A stretch of DNA of 64,000 bases from Candidatus Woesearchaeota archaeon (GCA_016180065.1 JACPBY010000004.1:1-64000), one strand, 5' to 3'; positions 46,183-54,623 are shown, counted from the first letter of the stretch. The notes: generated by a model not told the origin, from the sequence alone. Translations and numbers: made by a program.

Positions 46183-48348
46183 ATGGCTGAGGCTGTCAAA
46201 AACCATGTTGAGATTGAGGGAAAAACCTCGAATCTTGTGGTCAATGTTGCATTGGATACTGTAAAAATCGGCAAGCAGGCTCTCGTCTTTGTTGGAACTA
46301 GGCAGTCGGCAGAGAAATCAGCTGAAGAAATAGCCAACCACCTGAAGCTGGCTAATGCCAATCTTCTTGCTGTTGCAGAAGAAGCGCTTCATGCACTCTC
46401 CAGGCCGACAAAGCAGTGCGAAAGGCTTGCCAGGTGCATAAAAGGAGGGGCTGCGTTCCACCACAGCGGCCTTACCGGAAAACAGAGGCAGCTGGTTGAA
46501 GACAATTTTCGCAGCGGCATAATCAAGATAATCTGTTGCACGCCGACACTTGCGGCGGGCGTAGACCTTCCAGCATTCAGGGCAGTCATTCGCGACCTTA
46601 AGAGGTTTTCAGGGAGGGCCGGCTACGGCTACGGAGGCTCTGACTGGATACCTGTGCTTGAGTATTTGCAAATGACAGGGAGGGCAGGGAGGCCAAGGTT
46701 TGACACTGAAGGCCAGGCGATAATCCTGGCTGACTCTGAATCCGAAGAGGATGAGATAACCAAGCGCTATGTCCTGGGGGAGCCGGAGCCGATTTTGTCA
46801 AAGCTGGCTGTCGAGCCGGTGCTCAGGACATACCTGCTTTCACTGATTGCGACAAGATTTGTCGGGAACAGGAAAGAGGTCATGCAGTTCTTTTCAAAAA
46901 CATTCTGGGCGCACCAGTTCGAGGACTTCGGGCAGCTTGAGAAAACCATTGACAAGATGCTCCTGCTGCTTGAGGATTGGGAATTCATAAAAAACAGCAA
47001 TGGCAGCCCGGAGTTTGTTTCAGCTTCTGAGCTGAAAGATAAAGCCATCATGCCAACGCCTGTTGGCGAGAGGGTAGCTGAGCTTTACATAGACCCCCTT
47101 ACAGCGCACGAGATAATGTGTGGATTGAGAAAGGCAGCTGCAAAAAAAATTTCCGAGCCGGAACCGTTCCAGCTCCTGCAGCTTATCTCCTCAACACTTG
47201 AAATGAGGCCGCTTCTAAGGGTGAAGGTGAGGGAGCTTGAGGATTTCCAGGCAATTCTTGCCGAACAGGGAGGCATGCAGCTTGTGGAAGAACCGTCAAT
47301 GTTCGAGGAAGAATATGAGGACTTCCTTGCGTCTGTGAAGACAGCAAGGTTCTTTTGGGAGTGGATTGATGAAAAGGACGAGGAATACCTGCTCGAAAAG
47401 TATGGAATCAGGCCGGGAGAGGTGCACGCCAAGCTTGAAAACGCTGACTGGCTGCTTTACTCGGTTGCCGAGCTTGCAAAACTGATGCAGCTGCAGCCGC
47501 TGCTGCGACACATTACAAAATTAAGGTTCCGGGTGCAATCCGGCGTAAAGGAGGAATTGCTGCCCCTGCTGCAGCTTAAGGGCGTAGGGAGGGTGAGGGC
47601 AAGAAAACTGTTCAGCAACAGGATAAGAAGCCTCGGTGACGTGAAAACAGCGGATGTGAGCACACTTACGCAAATCCTTGGCAGCGGCAAAATTGCTGCA
47701 GACATAAAGCAGCAGCTTGGGGAGAAAGTTGAAGCAGTCAAGGAAGGCAGGAGGAAAGGGCAGATAAACCTCACAAAATACGGTTATAAGAGGAGCAATA
47801 GCATGGCTTTTGGGTTTTTGAAGTTCTGGAAACGAAGAGCAGCACCTTTGCAGCCAAATGAATTTTCCAAAGTGCTGATGGCAACTGCGCATGTGCAGAA
47901 TGAGCTTGGAGAAGCCTCAAAGTCCTTGAACGAAAAAAAGAAGCCTGACAAAGAGCGGCTGGAGGGAGCTTTGAATCATCTCATTAGTGCGCAAAGTTAT
48001 GATGAATCGGCTGTGGTTTCAAGCCATAATATCTGGAACTGGCTTTCAAATGCACCTCCAGAGGCACTCAACCCAACTGACCACTACATGCTTCTTCTTT
48101 TTGGAAAAGAGCCGCCTGTACAAATAAAGAGGTATATGGGAACAGTGCGTTTAGCCCTTCAAAACTGTGACAGCACAGGTTACCTCCGAGGAGAAGCCTG
48201 GAAAGTGATAATACTCAATCTCCACAGAAGGTTGATACACGACGTCGGTTTCCTGTATCGCCACTTACTCACAGAACAGCATTATCTCCAACAGACAGGC
48301 GAGTTGAGGATTTCTTCTGCTTATAGAACGCCTTTGTTCACGCACTGA
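46183..48348 (+). CDS. Hel308-like helicase lacking the first RecA domain, with C-terminal extension
   Basis: A 721-residue protein that begins directly in the second motor domain of a Ski2/Hel308 helicase: motif IV ALVFVGTRQSAEK, motif V CCTPTLAAGVDLPAF and motif VI QMTGRAGRPRFD. The winged-helix and ratchet region and a helix-hairpin-helix (LKGVGRVRARKLFSNRIRSLGD) follow, and the Hel308-type end INLTKYG is at about residue 533. The first RecA domain with Walker A and the DExx box is missing and is not encoded upstream. An unrelated region of about 180 residues is fused after residue 540 (MAFGFLKFW). It has its own promoter-like ttaaatatc near 46121 and a normal ATG. Confidence 0.8.
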   Translation: MAEAVKNHVEIEGKTSNLVVNVALDTVKIGKQALVFVGTRQSAEKSAEEIANHLKLANANLLAVAEEALHALSRPTKQCERLARCIKGGAAFHHSGLTGKQRQLVEDNFRSGIIKIICCTPTLAAGVDLPAFRAVIRDLKRFSGRAGYGYGGSDWIPVLEYLQMTGRAGRPRFDTEGQAIILADSESEEDEITKRYVLGEPEPILSKLAVEPVLRTYLLSLIATRFVGNRKEVMQFFSKTFWAHQFEDFGQLEKTIDKMLLLLEDWEFIKNSNGSPEFVSASELKDKAIMPTPVGERVAELYIDPLTAHEIMCGLRKAAAKKISEPEPFQLLQLISSTLEMRPLLRVKVRELEDFQAILAEQGGMQLVEEPSMFEEEYEDFLASVKTARFFWEWIDEKDEEYLLEKYGIRPGEVHAKLENADWLLYSVAELAKLMQLQPLLRHITKLRFRVQSGVKEELLPLLQLKGVGRVRARKLFSNRIRSLGDVKTADVSTLTQILGSGKIAADIKQQLGEKVEAVKEGRRKGQINLTKYGYKRSNSMAFGFLKFWKRRAAPLQPNEFSKVLMATAHVQNELGEASKSLNEKKKPDKERLEGALNHLISAQSYDESAVVSSHNIWNWLSNAPPEALNPTDHYMLLLFGKEPPVQIKRYMGTVRLALQNCDSTGYLRGEAWKVIILNLHRRLIHDVGFLYRHLLTEQHYLQQTGELRISSAYRTPLFTH

Positions 48349-48489
48349 AACAGCAAAGTATTTAAACGCGGCAAGCTGCCCAGCCTTATCTTGTTTTGAT
48401 TTGTTTCAGTTTCGGCTTTATTCTGCTGTTCTAACAGCTGTTAGGATGACCACAGAAGAAGCACGAAAGCAGGCGGAGTGAGTGTTAAA

Positions 48490-48750
48490 ATGCAAATGCA
48501 AGAAGTGCAGTCTTTAACAGGCATGGAAGAGCGGCTTTCAGACCTCAGGAGGAAGCTGATGACCCTTGAGTGGGACAAGAGCCACAACGAGTTCAAGTAC
48601 TCCCAGATTAAGACAGAATGCGAAAGCCTTCAGAAAAAGGTTGAAGGCATAAAAGCGGAAATCAGGGAACAGGAAACAGTCAAAGAGGCAAAAGAAACAG
48701 CAACCGCTGCAGAAGCGAAAGAGCAGCCACAGGCAGCTACAGAATCTTGA
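48490..48750 (+). CDS. Small coiled-coil protein (86-90 aa)
   Basis: A helical protein (ERLSDLRRKLMTLEWDKSHNEFKYSQIKTECESLQKKV) with an Ala/Glu-rich tail. It looks like a prefoldin-type or generic coiled coil, and I cannot name it. An 11-codon frame (MTTEEARKQAE, from 48445) ends at an overlapping GTGA, so translation may also start at GTG 48478. The sequence ggagtgag before the ATG at 48490 is a good ribosome-binding site. A TATA box gtatttaaac lies near 48358-48367. The 3' end overlaps pth2 on the other strand by 14 bases. Confidence 0.6.
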   Translation: MQMQEVQSLTGMEERLSDLRRKLMTLEWDKSHNEFKYSQIKTECESLQKKVEGIKAEIREQETVKEAKETATAAEAKEQPQAATES

Positions 48751-49081
48751 GGCTTCCTGTCACTTTATCTATCTTCTCTTCATTGTCAGGGCCGATTCCC
48801 AGGCAGGTTACTGTTCCCGGAGCCACAGTTGTGTGGCCGGCATCAGTGATTAGTGATGTAACGAGCTTTTCCTTTCTTGCCAGAGCTTCATACTTCCTCA
48901 GCTCATCCAAGCCGGCAGCCTTCAGCACGACCTTCTTGCCTCCCCCTGAGCGCCACTCATCAATAACGCCCTTTGAAGATTTCAGCGCTGCCTCAAGGGA
49001 AGCGTGGGCGACCTGAACGCAGGCTTTGCCCTTCGGAAGCTTCAAATCTGTCCGGACAAGAATGACCTGCTTGTAACCCAT
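48737..49081 (-). CDS. pth2: Peptidyl-tRNA hydrolase, archaeal type (Pth2)
   Basis: A 114-residue enzyme that releases peptides from peptidyl-tRNA. The family pattern is complete: KQVILVRTDLKLPKGKACVQVAHASLEAAL, a mid-region VVLKAAGLDELRKYEALA, and the C-terminal TDAGHTTVAPGTVTCLGIGPDNEEKID. The ATG at 49081 gives the usual N-terminus; the longer in-frame start at 49141 adds a non-homologous segment. It is divergent from alba. Confidence 0.95.
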   Translation of the reverse strand: MGYKQVILVRTDLKLPKGKACVQVAHASLEAALKSSKGVIDEWRSGGGKKVVLKAAGLDELRKYEALARKEKLVTSLITDAGHTTVAPGTVTCLGIGPDNEEKIDKVTGSLKIL

Positions 49082-49225
49082 GGCAACTGCTTCTCTTTTG
49101 CAGCGGTTAAAAACTTTTCCCTTGAGATGGCGCATGCACAATTCACAAAAATTTTAAAGACAAACCCAGTTAAGCGCAGCATCAGGCTACAGCAACTTCA
49201 ACAATTACACCGGTGGGCGCAGACA

Positions 49226-49546
49226 ATGAGTGATAACTTTATCTTTATCGGCACAAAGCCGCTGATGAGTTACGTGACCGCTGTCGTAATGCAGTTCACA
49301 GCCAGGAATGCAGAAACAGTGGTTGTGAAAGCAAGGGGCAAATTCATCAGCAGGGCGGTTGACGTTGCCGAGGTAGCAACGAAGCGCTTTCTTGAAGGGC
49401 AGGCAGAGATAAGGCACATCTCCACAAGCTCTGAAGGGTTCACAACAAATGAAGGCAGGCAGGTAAGGGTTTCTTCAATAGAGATAACGCTTGGAAAGAA
49501 GAACATGGACGCCTTAGCTCCTCAGAGCAGCTGTACAATGCCATAA
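49226..49546 (+). CDS. alba: Alba DNA/RNA-binding chromatin protein
   Basis: A 106-residue archaeal Alba-superfamily protein: IFIGTKPLMSYVTAVVMQF with the conserved Lys in the nucleic-acid loop, VVVKARGKFISRAVDVAEVATKRF, and the hairpin SSEGFTTNEGRQVRVSSIEITLGK. It coats DNA or RNA as a dimer. ATG 49226 gives the usual short N-terminus. The last 25 bases overlap the end of the convergent membrane-protein gene. Confidence 0.93.
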   Translation: MSDNFIFIGTKPLMSYVTAVVMQFTARNAETVVVKARGKFISRAVDVAEVATKRFLEGQAEIRHISTSSEGFTTNEGRQVRVSSIEITLGKKNMDALAPQSSCTMP

Positions 49547-50151
49547 ACAGCCGGGGCTATAAACGAGAACGCCCATATGTTGAAGATAATGTGCGTAACA
49601 ATAAAAAGCGCGGTCCTGCCGGCATTGCTGCCAAGAAGGATATAGCCCGGGGCTATGATTGCATCGTAAATTATCGTCATTATTATGCCTGTCGAGGTTA
49701 TGCTATCTGCCTGGTGAAAAATGTTCGGGGCGGCCAGCCCGACTACCGCTATTCCTATGAAAGAGACGAACGTGGAGTAAGTAAACCTTTCAGAGAGAAC
49801 CTCTGCGAGGAAAAGCCCCACAAGCCCAACCACCAGCCCAGGCAGCCTGCCAAAAGAAACTGATGTTACCACAAGGCCAACCATTATGAGCTCAACACCA
49901 AGTGATACTTTAATCCACCTGTTGTAAAGCATTGAAACTGTCCCAATTGCAATGAAAAATACCATGACAATAATAACTTTGATGTAGTTCCAAAAAAAGA
50001 AGAGCAGCACAAGAGCAGCAAGCATAAACAGGGCAATAAGCCTTCTTTCAATCAGAAACCTGATGAACGATGCCAGGTTCTCCAGCCCGGGAACTTTCGA
50101 GTGAGCCCACGCTACCAAGTCATTTTTCTTCTTCGGGTTTCCCGGCTCCAT
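49522..50151 (-). CDS. Membrane protein, S-component-like family, member 1
   Basis: A 209-residue protein with six hydrophobic segments after a basic N-terminus. It shares with three neighbours a pattern of a Y-N/K-R motif (SMLYNRWIKVSLGVELI) followed by a Gly-rich membrane hairpin (FGRLPGLVVGLVG). The six-helix size and Gly-rich helix packing recall substrate-binding S-components of ECF vitamin transporters; that is a resemblance, and no energising ATPase is in the window. It is the most diverged of the four. Confidence 0.6.
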   Translation of the reverse strand: MEPGNPKKKNDLVAWAHSKVPGLENLASFIRFLIERRLIALFMLAALVLLFFFWNYIKVIIVMVFFIAIGTVSMLYNRWIKVSLGVELIMVGLVVTSVSFGRLPGLVVGLVGLFLAEVLSERFTYSTFVSFIGIAVVGLAAPNIFHQADSITSTGIIMTIIYDAIIAPGYILLGSNAGRTALFIVTHIIFNIWAFSFIAPAVYGIVQLL

Positions 50152-50187
50152 TTTTCACACCATGAGCGCAACGTGAGGTGCGCAGCA

Positions 50188-50263
50188 ATAAGGGGGCGAG
50201 CAGCAGCGAGCTTGTTTCTCTTGTTGGGTTGATAAGGGGGCGAGCAGCAGCGAGCTCCCTTAT
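50188..50263. repeat. 25-bp direct repeat and hairpin beside tRNA-Arg
   Basis: A 25-base sequence starting ataagggggcgag occurs at 50188-50212 and again at 50232-50256. The second copy is followed by cccttat, so ATAAGGG and CCCTTAT arms (50232-50263) form a hairpin right at the 3' end of the tRNA gene. A related ATAAGGGA/TCCCTTAT hairpin lies beside tRNA-Gly at 11231-11255. Confidence 0.7.
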
Positions 50264-50265
50264 AA

Positions 50266-50393
50266 TGAGCCCGCCGGGATTTGAACCCGGATCAATCGGT
50301 TTCCACTGACTTCGTTCGTAGTTTTTTGATTGACCTTTTTCGCAAAAAGGCCACCCGAAGCCGATCGCACTGTCCGGATTGTGCTACAGGCCC
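50266..50393 (-). tRNA. tRNA-Arg(UCG) with about 54-nt intron
   Basis: The acceptor GGGCCTG pairs with CGGGCTC (two G-T pairs), discriminator A. The D-arm is GCAC/GTGC with GGA (A20), the anticodon stem ATCGG/CCGAT and loop CTTCGG..A give anticodon TCG, and the T-arm is CCGGG-TTCAAAT-CCCGG. The intron (50301-50354) is at the usual 37/38 site. It contains a 10-bp hairpin TGGCCTTTTT/AAAAAGGTCA and a core shared with the intron of tRNA-Arg at 30428-30555. Exact splice sites are inferred from position. Confidence 0.82.
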
Positions 50394-50456
50394 AAAAGTT
50401 AACACCTGTAAAATGCCGAATAGTATTTAAAGCTATTTCATCTATGGCTAAATGCA

Positions 50457-51050
50457 ATGAAGGCTGTTGTTTTGGAAAAAATGCGCAAAGCTTCAGAGGC
50501 TTTTGCCACGAAGCTGGCGAAAAGGCATGTTGTGGCCACAGCTATCATGGCTCTTGCGGCAGTGGTTCTGCTCTTCAGCGTTCTCAAGGCGCTTTTGGGC
50601 ATTGCGCTGCTCTTTGTTCTGGGAGCTTTCTCTACTTACTACAAGCGGAAGCTTGAGGCGTTCGGTGCAGTGGGCTTTGAGCTTGTTACATTCACGGCAG
50701 TAATGGCTGGAATTGCATTTGGGCCGCTAATCGGCGCCCTGTTCGGGCTTGCGGTCTCGGCAGTGTCAGTGGCCATATCAAGGGACATTGGGCCAACTAC
50801 GCTGTTCTTTATTCTTGCCACTGCCGCGATAGGGGCAATTGCCAAAGGCTTGAGCTCAGCAGTTCCAACCGTTGCGCTGGGAATGGCTTCCCTCGCTTTT
50901 TCAACATTTGCCACGCACGCTTTCACATTCCTTGTTCAGAGGGATACAGAAATAAAAATCGTAGCCGCAACAGGGATTGTGGTGAACTTTTTTGTCAACT
51001 ACATATTGTTCGCTTTCGCTGCCGAACCCATTCTTAGGCTGTTCACGTGA
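50457..51050 (+). CDS. Membrane protein, S-component-like family, member 2
   Basis: A 197-residue six-helix membrane protein. The family pattern is clear: FSTYYKRKLEAFGAVGFELVTF, then GIAFGPLIGALFGLAVS. It ends with a hydrophobic pair of helices (IVVNFFVNYILFAFAAEPIL). It is the only plus-strand member and ends 8 bases inside the convergent member 3. The substrate, if it is a transporter, is unknown. Confidence 0.65.
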   Translation: MKAVVLEKMRKASEAFATKLAKRHVVATAIMALAAVVLLFSVLKALLGIALLFVLGAFSTYYKRKLEAFGAVGFELVTFTAVMAGIAFGPLIGALFGLAVSAVSVAISRDIGPTTLFFILATAAIGAIAKGLSSAVPTVALGMASLAFSTFATHAFTFLVQRDTEIKIVAATGIVVNFFVNYILFAFAAEPILRLFT

Positions 51051-51666
51051 TGATTCCCTTTGCAAATTCCCCTGCTATTGAGAAAACAACGAAGTTGAAC
51101 GGCACGTTAATGAGGACAAATGCAAAGAGCTTGAACCTTAGCTCAGCATCACTCTGAAAGGCGTAGAGCGGCTGCGCAACCGCGTTGTAAAGCAGGCTCA
51201 TGAGCAGCCCGAGTGTTACTATGTTCACTCCTGGGAAAAATGCTGCGGTGAAGCCGACAACCGCCCTCGCCGGGATGTAGCCTATTATGAATGCGTCAAT
51301 GCCCGAATTAAGCACTTCCGCAGCAACTGTCACGACTGCTCCGAAAAGGGCGCCAACCAGCGGGCCGTAAGCTACCCCCGCCAGGACAGTTGAGAAAGTC
51401 ACAAGCTCAACAGCCGGAGGAACTCTCATATACCTTTTGTATATTGTTGACAATACTGCAATAAGGGCGAGAAGCAGGAGGACGACAGCATTCTTTATGT
51501 AATTGCCAAAAAGAAACAGCACTGCCATTCCTCCTATGGTGGCGAAAAGCAGGGCTTTGTGGCGCAGCAGCAAAGCAAGGTAACGGGCAGTCGCGCCCGG
51601 GCCAAAAAGGCTCTTCAAACTCTGAAACTGCCCAGCATTCACTTTTCCTCCCTTATCCCCACTCAT
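51043..51666 (-). CDS. Membrane protein, S-component-like family, member 3
   Basis: A 207-residue protein with a polar N-terminus of about 25 residues and six hydrophobic helices. Motifs shared with members 2 and 4 are STIYKRYMRVPPAVELVTF, YGPLVGALFGAVVT and, near the end, LLMSLLYNAVAQPLYAF followed by NVPFNFVVFSI. Members 3 and 4 are the closest pair and lie next to each other on the same strand. Confidence 0.65.
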   Translation of the reverse strand: MSGDKGGKVNAGQFQSLKSLFGPGATARYLALLLRHKALLFATIGGMAVLFLFGNYIKNAVVLLLLALIAVLSTIYKRYMRVPPAVELVTFSTVLAGVAYGPLVGALFGAVVTVAAEVLNSGIDAFIIGYIPARAVVGFTAAFFPGVNIVTLGLLMSLLYNAVAQPLYAFQSDAELRFKLFAFVLINVPFNFVVFSIAGEFAKGIIT

Positions 51667-51722
51667 TGCTCCCAGAAATTGAAAAACAGATATAAACCTA
51701 TCTTATCAAAATTATAAAGAAT

Positions 51723-52310
51723 TTAAGCGACTGCCTTGAGGATTGCAAACAACGGCTCGCCAATGAACTTGAAGATAAGAAAATTAAGCGGTATGTTAAG
51801 CGAGCCAAAGTAAATTGACTTGATGCGCTTTTCAGGGTCGGTAAGGAGCCAGTAAACAGGCTGCTGCAGCGCGTTGTAAAGAAGGCTCATGAGGAAGCCA
51901 AGCATAGGCAGGCTCATGCCGTTACTGTAAAGCCACGGCGCAACAAAGGCAATCACTGCCCTGGGGAACGTATATGTTATGCTGAACGGGTCAAGAGCCT
52001 GCGAGGCTATTTCAGAAGTGATGCTGACCACCACCGCAAATAGTGCCCCAATCACAGGGCCGTAGAATACGCTGACAGCTACTGTTGCCAGTATGACCAG
52101 CTCAAAGGCAGGAGGAGCCTGAAAAACCCTTTTGTAAAACTGGGAAAATGTGCCGGCCAGCCCGAGTATGGTTATGATGATAAAAGCCTTCACCTGCTCA
52201 GTGAACAGCACAAACAGAAGGATGAAGACAAAAAAGGATGTCACGTACTGCCTGTGCTCCCGGCCATATCCATATAGCGAGACAAGCCACGCCCTTACCA
52301 TAAAAAGCAT
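51723..52310 (-). CDS. Membrane protein, S-component-like family, member 4
   Basis: A 195-residue six-helix membrane protein. SQFYKRVFQAPPAFELVIL, FYGPVIGALFAVVVS and FLMSLLYNALQQPVYWL followed by NIPLNFLIFKF match member 3 closely, a tandem duplication. The AT-rich gap of about 55 bases before member 3 (51667-51722) may hold a separate promoter. Confidence 0.65.
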   Translation of the reverse strand: MLFMVRAWLVSLYGYGREHRQYVTSFFVFILLFVLFTEQVKAFIIITILGLAGTFSQFYKRVFQAPPAFELVILATVAVSVFYGPVIGALFAVVVSITSEIASQALDPFSITYTFPRAVIAFVAPWLYSNGMSLPMLGFLMSLLYNALQQPVYWLLTDPEKRIKSIYFGSLNIPLNFLIFKFIGEPLFAILKAVA

Positions 52311-52345
52311 AGAGGTGAAGGCTGAATATAAAACATTATCGAAAG

Positions 52346-52900
52346 TCAGCCCGGCAGCCTTCCCTCGATGCCATGAAGGACGCTGCTGGGGCTTAAGTAG
52401 CTGAAGGGCAGGTTTCTTTTAAGATGGATTCCCAGGTTTGTCACGACAATTTTCTTGTAGGCTTGCAACGCGGCTGGCAAAGCATCATCAAAGCTCTTCC
52501 CAGGCCTCCTGTGCAAGCTGCTGCTGGGCGCAATACTTTGCTTCTTTTCATACCTCGCCCTCATGTTTTTTACATGAGCACCTTTGCTTCCTTCATAGGC
52601 AGTTGCCGGCAAGAGCTCTGCAACAAGAGTCTCAAGAAAGCTTAGCTTGCTGTGGTGATTGCCAATGGTATCCTGCCTTACAACGCTTCTTAACGGCAGG
52701 TAGAAATCGTTTACTGCCTGCTTAAACCATTGTTGCATAGGAGGAGGAACAGACTCAAGAACAGCCTTCTCAGCAGTTGTCAGCTCTGTGCTGTACTTGC
52801 CATTGATTACTTCTTCAAGGAGATGGCGGGGCACCTCGCTAACCAGCTCATATGGCGGCATGTGGCAAGTTAATAGCAATTTCATGAAATATTTTTCCAT
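52346..52900 (-). CDS. Hypothetical protein (184 aa)
   Basis: I do not recognise this protein. It starts MEKYFMKLLLTCHMPPYEL, is mostly helical and basic, and has the segment RARYEKKQSIAPSSSLHRRPGKSFDDALPAALQAYKKIVVTNLGIHL. There are no membrane helices. I chose the ATG at 52900, which lies about 30 bases from the TATA box ttaaatgt (52928-52936, minus strand) and gives an almost leaderless message. A longer frame from 53002 runs into proS and is unlikely. Confidence 0.55.
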   Translation of the reverse strand: MEKYFMKLLLTCHMPPYELVSEVPRHLLEEVINGKYSTELTTAEKAVLESVPPPMQQWFKQAVNDFYLPLRSVVRQDTIGNHHSKLSFLETLVAELLPATAYEGSKGAHVKNMRARYEKKQSIAPSSSLHRRPGKSFDDALPAALQAYKKIVVTNLGIHLKRNLPFSYLSPSSVLHGIEGRLPG

Positions 52901-52925
52901 TTCCAGCCCTGCATAAGCCACAAAA

Positions 52926-52937
52926 ACATTTAAATAC
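52926..52937. promoter_or_regulatory. Shared TATA element between hypothetical gene and proS
   Basis: The sequence acatttaaatac reads as TATA on both strands. It is about 30 bases from each of the divergent starts at 52900 and 52967, the normal archaeal spacing. Confidence 0.55.
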
Positions 52938-52966
52938 GCTTCAGGGCTGACGCAGCTGTGGTAGCT

Positions 52967-54475
52967 ATGGCTGATGGAAAAAACGACAAGGGCAAAAGCC
53001 AAAGAGATGGCGATAAGAAAACAACAGGCGTTACTGTAAAAAAATCAGAAGATTTCTCAGAGTGGTACACCCAGGTTGTCCAGAAGGCAGACCTCGCAGA
53101 CTATACTTCTGTTTCAGGCTGCATGGTGTTCAAGCCATACAGCTACGCAATCTGGGAAAAAGTACGGCAGCTCCTTGACGCAAGGCTTAAGCAGCTTGGA
53201 GTCAAAAACGCATACTTCCCGCTTTTCATACCTGAAAGCCTGTTCAAGAAGGAGGCAGAGCACGTTGAAGGGTTCACGCCTGAGGTCGCCTGGGTGACGC
53301 AGGCAGGGGATACAAAGCTGGATGAAAGACTGGCTGTAAGGCCGACATCAGAGACAATAATATACGAGTCTTACTCAAAATGGATAAGGAGCTGGCGCGA
53401 CCTGCCTCTCCTGATAAACCAGTGGTGCAATGTCGTAAGGTGGGAATTCAAGTACCCAAAGCCGTTCATAAGGACAAGGGAATTCCTTTGGCAGGAAGGC
53501 CATACAGTTCATGAAACAGAGAAGCAGGCTGGCGACATGGTCCTGGCGATCCTTGGCATATACCGCGAAATTGTAGAACAAGCCTTGGCAATCCATGTAA
53601 TACCCGGAAGGAAAAGCGAGCAGGAAAAGTTCGCCGGAGCGGTTTACACAACAACAATAGAGGCACTGATGCCTGACGGAAAGGCCCTGCAGATGGGCAC
53701 GAGCCACAACCTCGGACAAAACTTCGGCAAGGCATTCGGGATAAGCTTCCTGGGAAAAGGCGGCAAGCGCGAGACGCCCTGGCAGACAAGCTGGGGAATG
53801 AGCACAAGAGTCATAGGAGCGCTGATAATGGCGCACGGCGATGACCACGGCCTTGTCCTGCCACCAAACATCGCGCCCATACAAGCTGTGATTGTGCCAA
53901 TACTTTTTGAGGATTCAAAAAAAGAGGTCCTGGCAGCAGCTGCAAAGCTGAAAAAAGAGCTGGAGAAGGAAAATATCATTGTTGAACTTGATGACCGCGA
54001 AACTTACACCGCAGGCTGGAAGTTCAACGTGTGGGAGCTCAAAGGCGTCCCGCTCAGGATAGAGCTCGGCCCAAGGGACTTGCAGCAGAAGCAGGCAGTC
54101 CTGTTCAGAAGGGACACAGCAGCCAAGGAAACCGTAAAGCTGGAGTCGGTTGCAGCAGCAGCCGGGAAAACCCTTGCCGAAATCCAGCAGTCACTCTACC
54201 AGAAGTCAAAGCAGCAGCTTGAAATAAACATTGTGACTGTGAAAAGCGTTGCCGACATCACCGCTGCGGTGAAAGGCAAAAAGCTTGCAAGAGGATTTTT
54301 CTGCGGCTCTGCAAAGTGCGAGGAAGAAATTAAAGCCAAGGCAGACGGAGCAGCCTCAAGGTGCATGAGCATGGCCCCTTTAGAAAAAGGGCCAATCCAA
54401 AAACGCGATGAGCAGGGAAAGTGCGCTGCCTGCGGGAAAGAAGGCATAACAACATGGTTCGGGAAGGCTTACTAA
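52967..54475 (+). CDS. proS: Prolyl-tRNA synthetase, archaeal/eukaryal type
   Basis: A 502-residue class II synthetase. Motif 1 includes SGCMVFKPYSYAIWE, motif 2 EFKYPKPFIRTREFLWQEGHT, and motif 3 GALIMAHGDDHGLVLPP. The anticodon-binding domain and the C-terminal zinc-type module (FFCGSAKCEEEIK...CAACGKEGITTWFGKAY) are present; the terminal Tyr is typical of the archaeal/eukaryal form. ATG 52967 follows a lysine-rich N-terminal stretch. Confidence 0.96.
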   Translation: MADGKNDKGKSQRDGDKKTTGVTVKKSEDFSEWYTQVVQKADLADYTSVSGCMVFKPYSYAIWEKVRQLLDARLKQLGVKNAYFPLFIPESLFKKEAEHVEGFTPEVAWVTQAGDTKLDERLAVRPTSETIIYESYSKWIRSWRDLPLLINQWCNVVRWEFKYPKPFIRTREFLWQEGHTVHETEKQAGDMVLAILGIYREIVEQALAIHVIPGRKSEQEKFAGAVYTTTIEALMPDGKALQMGTSHNLGQNFGKAFGISFLGKGGKRETPWQTSWGMSTRVIGALIMAHGDDHGLVLPPNIAPIQAVIVPILFEDSKKEVLAAAAKLKKELEKENIIVELDDRETYTAGWKFNVWELKGVPLRIELGPRDLQQKQAVLFRRDTAAKETVKLESVAAAAGKTLAEIQQSLYQKSKQQLEINIVTVKSVADITAAVKGKKLARGFFCGSAKCEEEIKAKADGAASRCMSMAPLEKGPIQKRDEQGKCAACGKEGITTWFGKAY

Positions 54476-54523
54476 TCCCGCCAGCCAACAGAATTAAACT
54501 ACTCTCTAGTGGTTATAACCGAA

Positions 54524-54620
54524 AGATTTAAATATGGGAGTTTCTTTCCTGCCCCTTCGTAGTATTTATTACGCAGTGATAAAATCACTGTTTTGAATCA
54601 AACTAGTGGAGGGTGAAAAG
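54524..54620 (+). promoter_or_regulatory. Promoter and hairpin leader of the 242-residue gene
   Basis: A TATA box (atttaaatat, 54527-54536) is followed by a perfect hairpin CAGTGAT-AAA-ATCACTG (54574-54590) with TTTT behind it, then the ribosome-binding site ggagggtga (54607-54615) nine bases before the ATG. The hairpin plus T-run in the leader could attenuate transcription. Confidence 0.55.
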
Positions 54621-54623
54621 AAA

